Positions 8,843-18,038 of a stretch of 64,000 nt of DNA are shown here, piece by piece. Position 1 is the first letter of the stretch; each line of letters opens with the position of its first letter. The notes beneath the pieces were generated by a model. That model did not search any database and was not told the origin of the DNA. It was given only the letters and a program-made list of their open reading frames with translations. This DNA is from Chitinophagaceae bacterium BSSC1 (GTDB lineage: Bacteria > Bacteroidota > Bacteroidia > Chitinophagales > Chitinophagaceae): NCBI GenBank assembly GCA_002256435.1, contig NKJC01000001.1:1488001-1552000 (forward strand). Direction: 5' to 3'. The translations under genes and the position numbers were made by a program.

Positions 8843-11242
8843 TTACCTTTCTAAATCCGCGGAGCGATACAGTCCGGTATAGTGAAGCACTTTTTTGAAC
8901 AGTTCTTCTGGCAAAAATGGCTTGACCACAATATCATCCATACCCATGGTTTGAATCCTTTCTTCCACTTCCTTGGGTAAGCTGGCCGTGAGGGCAATAA
9001 TGGGAATCCGAATATTTTTGGACCTCAAAATTCCGGTGGCGGTATAGCCATCCATCACGGGCATGTGCATGTCCATGAGGATCAATTTGTGTTTCTCAAG
9101 GTCTAAGATGTCGAGTGCTTCCTGCCCATTTTTGGCCACATCAATACTGGCACCCCATCTTTCCAAGAAGGTTTGGGCCACCAAAATATTGACTTCATTA
9201 TCTTCTACCAGCAAAATGTTGGTACCCTTAAGCGGTTGGGATTCTTCCGATGGGAGCTGGGTAAATAGCGCTTCATTGGTCTTGGTCGAGATGCACAAGG
9301 GGAATTTTTGAACAAAAAAGAAACTGGATCCCTTGCCCTCTTCGCTTTCTAAATGCAGTTCAGACCCCTGCATTTCTAAGAGCTTTTTTGAGATGGCCAG
9401 CCCCAAACCGGTGCCACCATAACCCCTTGAAGTGGAAGAATCGGCTTGGGTAAATCGTTCAAAAATGAGTCTTTGTTTGTCTTTGGCTATGCCGATGCCC
9501 GTATCCGAGACCTTGATTCTGACAAAAGCAGCTTCTTCTTTTTGATCCACCAGTTTCATGGAAAGGGTAATGGTACCCTTTTTGGTAAACTTGATGGCGT
9601 TGTTCACCAGGTTGCTGATGATCTGGGTGGTCCGGGTGGGATCACCCATCACTTTGAAATTGAGTCTGGGGTCAATATCAAACAAGACCCGGTTTTGCTG
9701 CTCCAAAGTATATTGCTGAAAACTCTGGATAATATTTCTGGCCATATCGGCCAAGTCCATTTCTATCTGTTCAAATGGAATCTTACCTGCTTCAATCTTA
9801 TTATAGTCCAAAATATTGTTCACTATGGAGAGCAGGTTATTGGCGGAGAAGACCATTACTTTTAAATATTCCTCCTGATCCTTGCGGGGGCCATCGCGCA
9901 GCAAGAGATTACTTAGGCCAATGACCGAGTTGAGCGGGGTCCTGATTTCATGGCTCATGGTAGAGAGAAACTCGCTCTTTGCCTGGAGCCCCTGCTCGGC
10001 AGCAACCTTGGCAGTCTTGAGTTGGTTGGCAAAACGGTAGGAGAGAATCAAGGATTGCAAGAAGAAAAAGCTCACATAACCCAGAAAAAGAATTCCCTTT
10101 TGTGGGTCAACCAAACCAAAATATTCCAGGTCAATGAGCACAATCATGACCATACCCACCGCCGTACTACAGAGTGCATAGATGGATCCTGGTAATTTAT
10201 TTCTAGCTGCTCTGAAGTAGACATAATAGAGATAAAATAGAAAAACGAACATGGAAATTAGAAAATAACTAATAAATCGGGTAAAAATCACCGATGGAAG
10301 GGCTAAAGTGGCCAAAGTATACAATCCGCTCCAACCCACGGCCAACCACATAATTTGCTTGTGAAAGTACTTGGGATAGAGACTCCAGGTGTACAATGCA
10401 AAGAAACCCACGGCCAAAAACAGACTGATATATTCCAAATGCAGATTCACCGTCCAGGGCAGATTTGGGAAAATGGTATGCAGTTCATAAAGACCTGTTC
10501 CAATAATGCGATAGCTATAGGAAATGCAGAACAGGGAAAAATAGAGGATCACTTTGTCATGACGGCCAAAGAGGTAGAGCCCAAAGAAAAACAAACCACC
10601 CATAAACAAACAGCCGGTGAGTAGGAGGTCATAAGCAGCTTCCTTTTTGTCTTGGGTAATCAGGGTATCTTGGTTGCCAATCTGAATTTCTTTATAGGGC
10701 CCACCCTTGCTGTGCTGAAAGTTGGCTACCTGTAAAAGCAGGTCCAAACTATCTCCTTTAATGTCTAGCGCCACGGTTCCGGGAATCCATTTGGCCGTGG
10801 TGGTTTCCCTTGAAGTATCTGGGTGTCCGTTATTGGCCAGGGTTTTTCCATTGGCAAATAACTGATATGACGTGTACATGTCCGGGATATTCAGGGCCAA
10901 ATTTTTGGGTCCATGGGGCAATAACACCAAGAGCCTATAACTGGCATAACCTTGGGAGGGAAGGGGTTGGTTGTCTAAATAAGTATTGTTCCAAAGTTTA
11001 GGAAAGTCTACATAAGCGGCAGTTCCGGTTTGACTTTGAGGGGTCAATAATTGCTTCCAATAGAATTCCCATTCTCCATGCAGTTTGATGGTTTGTTGAC
11101 TAAGGTCTACATTTCTTAAGTCAATCACCCCCTGTTTGGCTTGGGGGTCAGCTCCATCATAAGCCAAGCTTTCTCCTGTGCAGCACAAAAAAATGAGCAG
11201 CAACATCACCAACTGCCTATAAAGCTTGAAGAAAAAACGCAT
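8843..11242 (-). CDS. 7TMR-DISM hybrid sensor histidine kinase/response regulator
   Basis: This 799-residue hybrid kinase is anchored in the inner membrane. In order it has a signal/first helix (residues 1-27), a periplasmic 7TMR-DISM extracellular (carbohydrate-binding-like) domain with the [10 protein letters not shown]-like start (about 40-190), a block of seven hydrophobic helices (about 205-410), a HisKA domain with phospho-acceptor H431 in [12 protein letters not shown], a HATPase domain ([26 protein letters not shown]), and a C-terminal receiver domain (about 674-799) whose phospho-acceptor is D724 in LILMDMHMP. No output domain or partner regulator is encoded next to it, so phosphate presumably passes on to an HPt or regulator elsewhere. 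The ligand is unknown. It stands alone, followed by the convergent asparaginase-like gene. Confidence 0.92.
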   Translation of the reverse strand: MRFFFKLYRQLVMLLLIFLCCTGESLAYDGADPQAKQGVIDLRNVDLSQQTIKLHGEWEFYWKQLLTPQSQTGTAAYVDFPKLWNNTYLDNQPLPSQGYASYRLLVLLPHGPKNLALNIPDMYTSYQLFANGKTLANNGHPDTSRETTTAKWIPGTVALDIKGDSLDLLLQVANFQHSKGGPYKEIQIGNQDTLITQDKKEAAYDLLLTGCLFMGGLFFFGLYLFGRHDKVILYFSLFCISYSYRIIGTGLYELHTIFPNLPWTVNLHLEYISLFLAVGFFALYTWSLYPKYFHKQIMWLAVGWSGLYTLATLALPSVIFTRFISYFLISMFVFLFYLYYVYFRAARNKLPGSIYALCSTAVGMVMIVLIDLEYFGLVDPQKGILFLGYVSFFFLQSLILSYRFANQLKTAKVAAEQGLQAKSEFLSTMSHEIRTPLNSVIGLSNLLLRDGPRKDQEEYLKVMVFSANNLLSIVNNILDYNKIEAGKIPFEQIEMDLADMARNIIQSFQQYTLEQQNRVLFDIDPRLNFKVMGDPTRTTQIISNLVNNAIKFTKKGTITLSMKLVDQKEEAAFVRIKVSDTGIGIAKDKQRLIFERFTQADSSTSRGYGGTGLGLAISKKLLEMQGSELHLESEEGKGSSFFFVQKFPLCISTKTNEALFTQLPSEESQPLKGTNILLVEDNEVNILVAQTFLERWGASIDVAKNGQEALDILDLEKHKLILMDMHMPVMDGYTATGILRSKNIRIPIIALTASLPKEVEERIQTMGMDDIVVKPFLPEELFKKVLHYTGLYRSADLER

Positions 11243-11341
11243 ATGTTCTAATGGATTGACGTGAGGGAAAAATCAATCAGGGGCTCAATAAATTTAGGAA
11301 AGTTTTGCGTAACTCAGTCATTAGCTTTGGGTTAACTACAA

Positions 11342-11368
11342 AAAAAAGCCATCCGTTGGGATGGCTTT
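11342..11368 (-). terminator. Rho-independent terminator of the OmpA-type lipoprotein gene
   Basis: A 10-bp perfect stem, AAAGCCATCC (11345-11354) with GGATGGCTTT (11359-11368), has a four-base loop. Read on the minus strand it is followed by a run of T, immediately after the stop of the gene at 11394. Confidence 0.88.
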
Positions 11369-11393
11369 ATTGGGAAAGGGTTAGTAGTAAATG

Positions 11394-12281
11394 CTATTTT
11401 TTGGTCTCCAACAGTTTGAAGAACTGATCCAACTGAGGTAGAATCACAATCCTAGTTCTGCGGTTTGCAGCCCTACCTTCTACAGTATTGTTATCAGCCA
11501 AAGGCAGGTATTGACCCCTACCAGCAGCAGTCATACGTTTTGGATCAAGACCATAAGTGGTTTGCAAAATGCGAACAACAGTGGTAGCACGTTTTACGCT
11601 TAGGTCCCAGTTGTCAGAGATTCCAGCACTTTTAATAGCTAGAGAATCGGTATGACCTTCTACCATGAATTCAATTTCGGGTTGGGCGTTCAACACTTTG
11701 GCAACTTTACCCAGCACTTCTTTGGCCCTATCGGTTACATCATAAGAACCGCTCTTGAACAAAAGTTTGTCAGAAATGTCTACATAAACCACGCCTTTGT
11801 CTACTTTAATATTGATGTCTTTGTCATCCAAGTTGCCAATGGCGCCTTTCAGGTTCATCACCAAAGCCATATTCAAAGAATCTTTGCGGGCAATAGAACC
11901 TTGTAAGTCCTTAATATAAATATCTTTAGAACCAATGTTTTCCAAAGACTTCTTAATGCTTTCTGCTTGAGAACCAGTTACAACAGAAAGGTCTTTCAAC
12001 TGATTTAAGACCGTATTGTTGTTCTGTTTTAGGTAGTCAATCTGGTTTTTCAGGTCTGAATTAGAAGATTCTAAAGCAGATTTTTGGGTATTCAGTGCAG
12101 CAATCTTGCTCTTATAATCCGTTTGATCATCCTGGCAAGCCTTATATTTTTCCTTCAATTCCGCATAAGCACCATTCAATTCGCCGTATTTAGCCTCGGC
12201 TTGTCTCATTTTTTTCTGGCTCACGCAAGAAAACAGGAATAGCGATGCCACTCCCAATACTAGATAATTTCTCGTTTTCAT
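11394..12281 (-). CDS. OmpA-family peptidoglycan-binding lipoprotein
   Basis: This 295-residue protein has a lipoprotein signal peptide with lipobox LFSC (Cys near residue 19), a coiled-coil stretch (about residues 25-100, rich in K/Q/L/N heptads such as YAELKEKYKACQDDQ) and a C-terminal OmpA domain. The OmpA domain carries LLFKSGSYDVT, VEGHTDS and the AANRRTRI motif, in which Asp and Arg bind diaminopimelate in peptidoglycan. It is likely tethered to the outer membrane and links it to the cell wall. Family members include Pal-like and motility-associated proteins, so the exact role is open. It is monocistronic, with its own terminator just downstream. Confidence 0.9.
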   Translation of the reverse strand: MKTRNYLVLGVASLFLFSCVSQKKMRQAEAKYGELNGAYAELKEKYKACQDDQTDYKSKIAALNTQKSALESSNSDLKNQIDYLKQNNNTVLNQLKDLSVVTGSQAESIKKSLENIGSKDIYIKDLQGSIARKDSLNMALVMNLKGAIGNLDDKDINIKVDKGVVYVDISDKLLFKSGSYDVTDRAKEVLGKVAKVLNAQPEIEFMVEGHTDSLAIKSAGISDNWDLSVKRATTVVRILQTTYGLDPKRMTAAGRGQYLPLADNNTVEGRAANRRTRIVILPQLDQFFKLLETKK

Positions 12282-12370
12282 AACTTGGTTTTTACCGTAA
12301 TTCCCAATGAAAACGAATCCGAAACACTAAAATTGTGTATTCAGTTAGATTTTGCAGTTAATTGACTAAA

Positions 12371-14026
12371 TTATGATAGAATGATTACGGGCTCGGGTAA
12401 GGCCTGCCAATTGGTATAGTTTTCCTGGTACTGTTGGTCAACTGACTTGCGCTTGATTTTGAGCGTAGGGGTCAGGATTCCGTTGTCAATAGTCCACTCC
12501 TCTTTAAGTAGGACCATCTTGCTTAGTTTCTCATGAGGTTCCAGGTGTTCATTCACTTTTTTCAGGTGTTCATTAAGGGCAAGGCTCAGGTTAGAAGCGT
12601 TTTCTTCTCGGCCTTGCGGCGATAAAATACAGATAACCAAGGCACTAGGTAGGGCATGACCCACTACACAAGCCTGGTCTATCAGGGTGTTTTCTAGGAT
12701 TTTGCTTTCAATGGGAGCCGGGCTAACGTATTTTCCCTTGCTGGTTTTGAATTGGTCCTTGGTACGGCCAATGATGGTCAAAAATCCATTGGCGTCAAGT
12801 GCACCCTGGTCTCCGGTGCGCAGGTAACCATCTATAAAACATTCGGCCGTCAATTCTGGCTCCTTATAATAACCCACCATGGAGGCCTTGCTTTTAACCA
12901 GTACTTCCTGATCTTCACCCAGTTTCACTTCTACCCCAGGATAGGAAGTGCCAACGGTTCCAAACTTGGTTTGTCCTTTTTTATTGACGTGAGAGAGGGC
13001 CATATTCTCTGTCATCCCATAGGCTTCCATGATTTCAATATCCAGTTTTTGATACCATTCCAGGAGCAAAGGGTTAATGGGAGAGGCACCCGTATAAATG
13101 AATTTTGCCCTAGAAAACCCCATTTTTTTGCGCAAAATCCGCTTAAAAAGGGTAGAAATGAGCGGAATTCGCAAAATTCGGTCCAATTTGGCTTGGGGCA
13201 TTTTCTTCAAAATTTCTTCCCTCATTTTCTCCCAAATTCTAGGTACCGCCAAAAAAACAGTGGGTCGGGTAAATTGCAGGTTCTTTGAAAAACTGTCCAT
13301 GGATTCCACAAAATACATAGTGCTTCCTGTGAAAATAGTGCCACATTCCACCAGCATCTTCTCTGCCACATGGCAAAGCGGTAGGTAGGAAAAGAAGATT
13401 TCTTTTCTAAGTGTGGGGTTGGATTGTAAAAAAGCATCCACCGCAAAACTCATGGCTTCAAACTTGTGAACCACCCCCTTGGGCATACCGGTAGTTCCAG
13501 AAGTATAGATGATACAAGCCAAATCTTCAGGGCTAATCAAGGGTTTGCCCTGAATGGGCTCCTGTTGGCTGGTCAGCTCTGTCCAAATTTCCGTTCCAGC
13601 AATGGGGTAAAATGGAAAACTGATTTGGGGCATGCCAGCCGGAACTGCCTGTTGTAACAAAGCCGGGTTGTCAAGTTTCCCAATAAAGATCAACTGACTA
13701 TCACTATGGATCAAAATCTGGTTTAAACTCTGAGGGGTAGAGTTGGGATAAAGAGGAACAGGTACACATCCTGCCATTAAAATGGCCAAATCGGCCATTA
13801 CCCAAAAAGCGCAGTTTTTGCTCAAAATGGCCACTTTATCACCCTTTTTCAGCCCTTTTTGCTCCAAAACAGCCGCCATTTTCCTAATTTCTACTCCAGC
13901 ACTCTTCCAGGTAAATTCCTGATAAACCCCATTAACGGGCTCCGAAAGAAAGAGGGAATCTGGTTTTTCAATTTCGTATTTGCAAAAACAATCAATAATA
14001 GATGGGGGGTTGTGGCTGTATTGCAT
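12371..14026 (-). CDS. AMP-forming long-chain acyl-CoA ligase family protein
   Basis: This 551-residue ANL-superfamily enzyme activates a carboxylic acid, probably a long-chain fatty acid, to an acyl-adenylate and then acyl-CoA. Core motifs are the P-loop-like IIYTSGTTGMPKGVVH (A3), YGMTE (A5), YLRTGDQG (A7) and, near the end, LTPTLKIKRKSV containing the catalytic lysine region (A10). The N-terminus PPSIIDCFCKYEIEKPDSLFL is typical for the FadD15/FACL branch. The gene follows the PlsC-like acyltransferase by about two dozen bases on the same strand, so the pair may activate fatty acids and transfer them to glycerolipids. Chain-length preference cannot be read from the sequence. Confidence 0.9.
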   Translation of the reverse strand: MQYSHNPPSIIDCFCKYEIEKPDSLFLSEPVNGVYQEFTWKSAGVEIRKMAAVLEQKGLKKGDKVAILSKNCAFWVMADLAILMAGCVPVPLYPNSTPQSLNQILIHSDSQLIFIGKLDNPALLQQAVPAGMPQISFPFYPIAGTEIWTELTSQQEPIQGKPLISPEDLACIIYTSGTTGMPKGVVHKFEAMSFAVDAFLQSNPTLRKEIFFSYLPLCHVAEKMLVECGTIFTGSTMYFVESMDSFSKNLQFTRPTVFLAVPRIWEKMREEILKKMPQAKLDRILRIPLISTLFKRILRKKMGFSRAKFIYTGASPINPLLLEWYQKLDIEIMEAYGMTENMALSHVNKKGQTKFGTVGTSYPGVEVKLGEDQEVLVKSKASMVGYYKEPELTAECFIDGYLRTGDQGALDANGFLTIIGRTKDQFKTSKGKYVSPAPIESKILENTLIDQACVVGHALPSALVICILSPQGREENASNLSLALNEHLKKVNEHLEPHEKLSKMVLLKEEWTIDNGILTPTLKIKRKSVDQQYQENYTNWQALPEPVIILS

Positions 14027-14050
14027 GAATTTATTTGAGGGGATGAATGA

Positions 14051-14647
14051 CTATATAGCGTTGTTATCTTGGTTAGTTAGTTGGGGATCTTGATTCAAAA
14101 GATGGTCCAATCCCAATTCCGGAATTTTTCCCTTGATTGGACCAAAGAACTGAATGATCTTTTTAAAGTCAGCCGCTTCGTCTTCGACGGCAAAAAAAGC
14201 TGGGGCAATGCTGATTTCTTTTTTGGAGAAATCAAAGCCCACCATCACAATGGGTACACCGGCTTTTTTGGCAATATGGTAAAACCCGGTGCGGAGCCGG
14301 TCTACTTTTTTGCGGGTACCTTCTGGCGATAAAGCTAGGATGAACTGGTCATGGGTTTGAAAAAGGGTGACCACTTGGTCCACCATTTTTTCCTTATTGA
14401 ATCGGTTTACCGGATAGCCGCCCGTGGCACGAAACAGAAATCCAAAGGGTCCTTTAAAGAGTTCTTCCTTGCCCAAATAATGCGTATGTTTTAAATTCAA
14501 GTAAGACCTAGCGGCCAGTCCAAGAGGAAAATCCCAGGCGCTGGTATGAGGGGCTACAATGAGCACAGCTTTATCAATCCCCTTGGGAAAGGCATCGCGC
14601 ACGCGCCAGCCACTCAACCTAAAAGCGGTTTTCCAGAACCATCCCAT
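14051..14647 (-). CDS. PlsC-type acyltransferase (1-acyl-sn-glycerol-3-phosphate acyltransferase family)
   Basis: This membrane-associated acyltransferase of about 198 residues transfers an acyl group to a lyso-lipid or other hydroxyl acceptor. The catalytic HX4D motif appears as HTSAWD, and the acceptor-binding motif as SPEGTR; GYPVNR also fits the family. I favour the ATG at 14647 (MGWFWKTAFRL...) because families of this size start just before the first hydrophobic helix; an ATG at 14674 would add nine residues. It lies upstream of, and probably in one operon with, the acyl-CoA ligase. The short length suggests the variant group sometimes called lysophospholipid or ornithine-lipid acyltransferases, but the acceptor is not determined. 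Confidence 0.87.
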   Translation of the reverse strand: MGWFWKTAFRLSGWRVRDAFPKGIDKAVLIVAPHTSAWDFPLGLAARSYLNLKHTHYLGKEELFKGPFGFLFRATGGYPVNRFNKEKMVDQVVTLFQTHDQFILALSPEGTRKKVDRLRTGFYHIAKKAGVPIVMVGFDFSKKEISIAPAFFAVEDEAADFKKIIQFFGPIKGKIPELGLDHLLNQDPQLTNQDNNAI

Positions 14648-14838
14648 GGAGCAATCGTTTTTTCTAACAAACAAGTTAAGGCAAACAACCTGAAAAATGT
14701 ATAAAAAAGGGCTATTTTATATGATTTTATCTGCTTTTTGCGCTATTTAATCCATTTTTTTGGCAAAACATGGATTTTCAAGACTTCTATTTTCACCCCA
14801 GTTAACAGAAAAATAATCTTTTTAAAATAGCAATTTTC

Positions 14839-14869
14839 TATTTAATAATCCGTTATTTACTATTAAATA
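14839..14869. promoter_or_regulatory. AT-rich inverted repeat upstream of an unknown gene
   Basis: TATTTAATA (14839-14847) and TATTAAATA (14861-14869) form a 9-bp inverted repeat with a 13-base spacer, ending eight bases before the ATG at 14877. In so A+T-rich a stretch this may be chance. The 200 bases between 14675 and 14876 contain no other feature I can support. Confidence 0.25.
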
Positions 14870-14876
14870 ATAGACC

Positions 14877-15353
14877 ATGGCTAATTTCAGAGGCTTTATA
14901 GGATCAGAATTACTAGCTATTAACCAGCACTTGTCTTCCGTGAAAAACATGATTCCTGCCAAGGTGAAACTGAGCAATTTGGAACGCAGAAGCATGTTCA
15001 AACTGCACTTAAAGCGTAAGGATTTTGTAAAAGCAGCCCTGCTTCATATGCGTAAAAGTCCCAGCACGGTTCCCAGTTATCTAGACGTAACTGCCTGCAA
15101 TAACCAGATGCAACTCTTTGAACAATACACGGAATTGTTGGGAGAAGTTGACCTACTCAAGAAGCAATTAGAAGACGCTCGTCTATTGTTAGGCAATGAT
15201 ATTATGAAGCAGACCCGTTCCTATTTTCAACATACCAAGAACGGAGCCGCAGCCGGTCAACCCCAATTTGAGCAGATTTTCCAATCTCTAAAACCTTATT
15301 ATGCGGTGGGTAGGAATAGCAAAATTCAAAGAGCATCGGTTTCCGAATCCTAA
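14877..15353 (+). CDS. Conserved-looking protein of unknown function
   Basis: I do not recognise this 158-residue protein. It has no signal peptide or membrane segment and is basic in the first 70 residues (VKLSNLERRSMFKLHLKRKDFVKAALLHMRK). A leucine-rich predicted coiled coil occupies the middle (MQLFEQYTELLGEVDLLKKQLEDARLL, about residues 79-105), and the C-terminus is low-complexity with AAAGQPQFEQ. Codon use matches its neighbours, the start ATG is clear and an inverted repeat lies just upstream, so it is likely a real gene. It stands alone between a divergent acyltransferase and the LytS-type kinase. It could be an oligomerising cytoplasmic protein; nothing more can be said. Confidence 0.65.
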   Translation: MANFRGFIGSELLAINQHLSSVKNMIPAKVKLSNLERRSMFKLHLKRKDFVKAALLHMRKSPSTVPSYLDVTACNNQMQLFEQYTELLGEVDLLKKQLEDARLLLGNDIMKQTRSYFQHTKNGAAAGQPQFEQIFQSLKPYYAVGRNSKIQRASVSES

Positions 15354-15474
15354 AAACGCCCCCTACCTCCCAATTAATTTTACAATACTCAACCAACAGC
15401 CCTAGCCGCCTTTCATCCCTATTTGGGAATGGGATGAAAATTATCACACATATTTGTTTATCTTAATTGTATCA

Positions 15475-16563
15475 ATGCCCTACGCTTTTAACAAGAAACA
15501 ACCTTTGCGTTTAGACAAAGTGAACCGGAAAACCCTTTATTGGATTTTCCAAGCCTGTGGATGGTTGGCTATGTTGTTCTATGAATTGATCAATTATATA
15601 GGATTGGGATTTTTTACCGTACCCGATTTTCTATCGCTTTCTGGGCTTACGGTCATTGCCATGCTATATACTCATTTATATAGATACATTATTAACCACA
15701 GCAATTTTTTCAAACATACCTACCTCATGCAGTTTTTCTGGATGCTGGTTTCTTGGGTTAGTTTATCCCTGATCATCCCAGTAACGGGTAGCTTTCTGTT
15801 TTACCTGATAGACCATACTTCTAAAATTGCCTTTTGGAACCTGAACTTTTTCATGAACGTGATTAACTGGAGCCGCTATCTGGCGGTTTGGTTATTGATG
15901 TACCATATTTCTAAATTCTTGTACCATAAGGCCAAGGCCGATGTAAAACAGTTGCATACCGCTCTAGAGCTTCAAACCGCCCAACTAGAAATTCTGCGTT
16001 TGCAGCTAAACCCCCATTTCCTATTCAATGCCCTCAATAGCATCCGCTCCCTTATTATCACCGATGGGGAACAGGCCCGAACAGCCACCACCCTACTTTC
16101 TCAATTACTGCGTCATACCTTGAACTATGAAAAGCAACGCTTTATCAGCGTTCAGCAAGAGGCAGATATAGTAAGAGACTATTTGGCCCTTGAGAAAATC
16201 AGGTTTGAAGAGCGATTAGAGTTTAAAGTAGAGGTTGACCCAGAAGCCCTTGAATTAACCGTTCCACCCAGCATCCTGCTAACCTTGGCAGAAAATGCCA
16301 TCAAACACGGGATTAGTAAACTGGTCAAGGGCGGGCATGTTATGGTAGAAGTAAAGAAAATAGGAGAGGAATTGTTTATCACGGTAGTGAATACGGGACA
16401 GATTCAACCCCAGGAAGACAAGGGAAGACAAGGAATTGGCATTGTCAATCTGAACAAACGCTTTAGGTTGTTCTATGCCAATGCGCCAATATTGAGTCTG
16501 ACCAATATCAATGACTACCAAGTGGCAGCCACGGTGCAACTACCCATTTCTGGTCAGCAATAA
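15475..16563 (+). CDS. LytS/YehU-type sensor histidine kinase
   Basis: This 362-residue inner-membrane kinase of the His_kinase (LytS) class has four hydrophobic segments in the first 145 residues, a short coiled-coil linker (HTALELQTAQLEILRLQ), the phospho-acceptor motif LNPHFLFNALNSIRSLI, then a HATPase domain with ENAIKHG and GIGIVNLNKRF. Such kinases normally signal to a LytTR response regulator encoded next door. Here the next gene is gmk, 32 bases downstream, and no LytTR gene is in the window, so the partner must be distant. I used the ATG at 15475 rather than an upstream TTG at 15454. The signal sensed is unknown. Confidence 0.88.
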   Translation: MPYAFNKKQPLRLDKVNRKTLYWIFQACGWLAMLFYELINYIGLGFFTVPDFLSLSGLTVIAMLYTHLYRYIINHSNFFKHTYLMQFFWMLVSWVSLSLIIPVTGSFLFYLIDHTSKIAFWNLNFFMNVINWSRYLAVWLLMYHISKFLYHKAKADVKQLHTALELQTAQLEILRLQLNPHFLFNALNSIRSLIITDGEQARTATTLLSQLLRHTLNYEKQRFISVQQEADIVRDYLALEKIRFEERLEFKVEVDPEALELTVPPSILLTLAENAIKHGISKLVKGGHVMVEVKKIGEELFITVVNTGQIQPQEDKGRQGIGIVNLNKRFRLFYANAPILSLTNINDYQVAATVQLPISGQQ

Positions 16564-16595
16564 GAAAATGTGTTTCTTTGTAGCAAATCCCTCGC

Positions 16596-17171
16596 ATGGC
16601 CAATAGCCAAAACAAACTGATCATCATTACTGCTCCTTCAGGGGCTGGAAAAACTTCCATTACGCGTTATCTTTTGGGTAAGTATCCCAAGCTGTCTTTT
16701 TCCATATCGGCAGCTACCCGCAGTCCTAGGGCTGGCGAACAGGATGGGGTGGATTACCATTTTATTAGCGAAGCAGACTTTAAAGAGAAGATTGCTGAAA
16801 ACGCCTTTATTGAATGGGAAATGGTCTACGAGGGTAAGTACTACGGCACCCTTCACGCTGAGTTGGAGCGCATCTGGTCTTTGGGCAAAACCCCCATGTT
16901 AGATATAGATGTGCAAGGCGCCATTCATGTGCAACAACAGTTCCAGGGTAGTAGTTTATCCATTTTTATTGAACCCCCATCGGTGGAAGAACTTAAACGG
17001 AGGTTGGAGAGCAGGGGTACAGAAACACCTGAAACCTTAGCCACCAGGGTGAACAAAGCAGCTTATGAAATCAGCTTTAATCATATGTTCAACGTCTGTA
17101 TTGTGAACGATGACCTAGACAAAGCCTGCGCTGAAACCGAAACCGTGATCAAAGATTTCTTAGGTTGGTAA
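16596..17171 (+). CDS. gmk: Guanylate kinase
   Basis: Guanylate kinase phosphorylates GMP to GDP with ATP, an essential step of purine nucleotide recycling. The 191-residue protein has the standard length. The P-loop is ITAPSGAGKTS near the N-terminus, the GMP-binding region is SISAATRSPRAGEQDGVDYHF, with EWEMVYEGKYYGT, and the lid and catalytic arginines are in LKRRLESRGTE. It lies 32 bases after the LytS-type kinase and 37 bases before an SDR gene, all on the plus strand. The leader GTTTCTTTG upstream resembles a degenerate Bacteroidota -7 box. Confidence 0.97.
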   Translation: MANSQNKLIIITAPSGAGKTSITRYLLGKYPKLSFSISAATRSPRAGEQDGVDYHFISEADFKEKIAENAFIEWEMVYEGKYYGTLHAELERIWSLGKTPMLDIDVQGAIHVQQQFQGSSLSIFIEPPSVEELKRRLESRGTETPETLATRVNKAAYEISFNHMFNVCIVNDDLDKACAETETVIKDFLGW

Positions 17172-17208
17172 GTTGGATTTGCTAAATTGAGCATCTAACT
17201 ATTACCAT

Positions 17209-18027
17209 ATGCCATTTCAAAACAGAACCATCCTAATTACCGGCGCTAGCAGGGGAATTGGAAAAGCCATGGCCATCCGTCTAGCCAAAGAGGGAGCCAA
17301 TATTATTATAGCTGCCAAATCAGTAGACGAAGACCCTCGCTTGGGCGGCACCATACATTCAGCAGCAGCTGAAGTAGAAGCAGCCGGAGGTAAAGCATTG
17401 GCCGTTCAAGTAGACATTCGCAACGAGGAACAGATTCAACAAATGGTGCAACTAGCCGTAGAGCGTTTTGGTGGCATTGATGTAGTCATCAACAATGCTT
17501 CTGCCATTTCACTTACGCCAACTGAACAAACCGAGTCCAAGCGATTTGACCTGATGCAGAGCATTAATGTTCGCGGCACTTTCTTGGTGGTGAAGCACTG
17601 CTTACCCTATTTGAGAAAAGGAAAAAATCCGCATATCATTACTCTATCACCTCCGATTAACCTAATTCCAAAATGGATGGGTGGGCATATTGCTTATACC
17701 ATTACCAAGTTCAACATGAGTATGTTGGCTTTGGGTTGGGCAGCTGAGTTTAAAGGTGCGGGTATTGCAGCCAATGCACTTTGGCCAAGAACCACTATTG
17801 ATACGGCAGCCGTTCGCAACTTATTGGGAGGAGAAGCCCTTGCCAAAATGAGCCGCACCCCAGACATTATTGCTGACGCCGTGTATTTTATCTTGAAGAA
17901 AAATGCTTCCCAGTGTACGGGCAATACATTTATTGATGAAGAAGTATTGGCCGCCGAAGGCATTACCGATTTGTCTAAATATTCCGTTGTACCTGGTGCA
18001 CAATTGTACCCCGACCTTTTTGTATAA
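17209..18027 (+). CDS. Short-chain dehydrogenase/reductase, HSDL2-like
   Basis: This 272-residue NAD(P)-dependent oxidoreductase of the classical SDR fold has the cofactor motif TGASRGIGKA, the NNAS motif, and the catalytic YTITK (YxxxK) with Ser in ITLSPP. The pattern AKSVDEDPRLGGTI, the SPPINL segment and the late NTFIDEEVLA match the hydroxysteroid dehydrogenase-like protein 2 (HSDL2) branch, which is linked to fatty acid metabolism in eukaryotes but has no fixed substrate in bacteria. It is cytoplasmic, with no signal peptide, and lies 11 bases ahead of a secreted amidohydrolase. The substrate is unknown. Confidence 0.88.
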   Translation: MPFQNRTILITGASRGIGKAMAIRLAKEGANIIIAAKSVDEDPRLGGTIHSAAAEVEAAGGKALAVQVDIRNEEQIQQMVQLAVERFGGIDVVINNASAISLTPTEQTESKRFDLMQSINVRGTFLVVKHCLPYLRKGKNPHIITLSPPINLIPKWMGGHIAYTITKFNMSMLALGWAAEFKGAGIAANALWPRTTIDTAAVRNLLGGEALAKMSRTPDIIADAVYFILKKNASQCTGNTFIDEEVLAAEGITDLSKYSVVPGAQLYPDLFV

Positions 18028-18038
18028 ATAAACTAGCT

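Noticed and set aside
11394-12281. OmpA-type lipoprotein as Pal of a Tol-Pal system
   Set aside because: The OmpA domain and lipobox fit, but the long coiled coil is atypical for Pal and no tol genes are adjacent.
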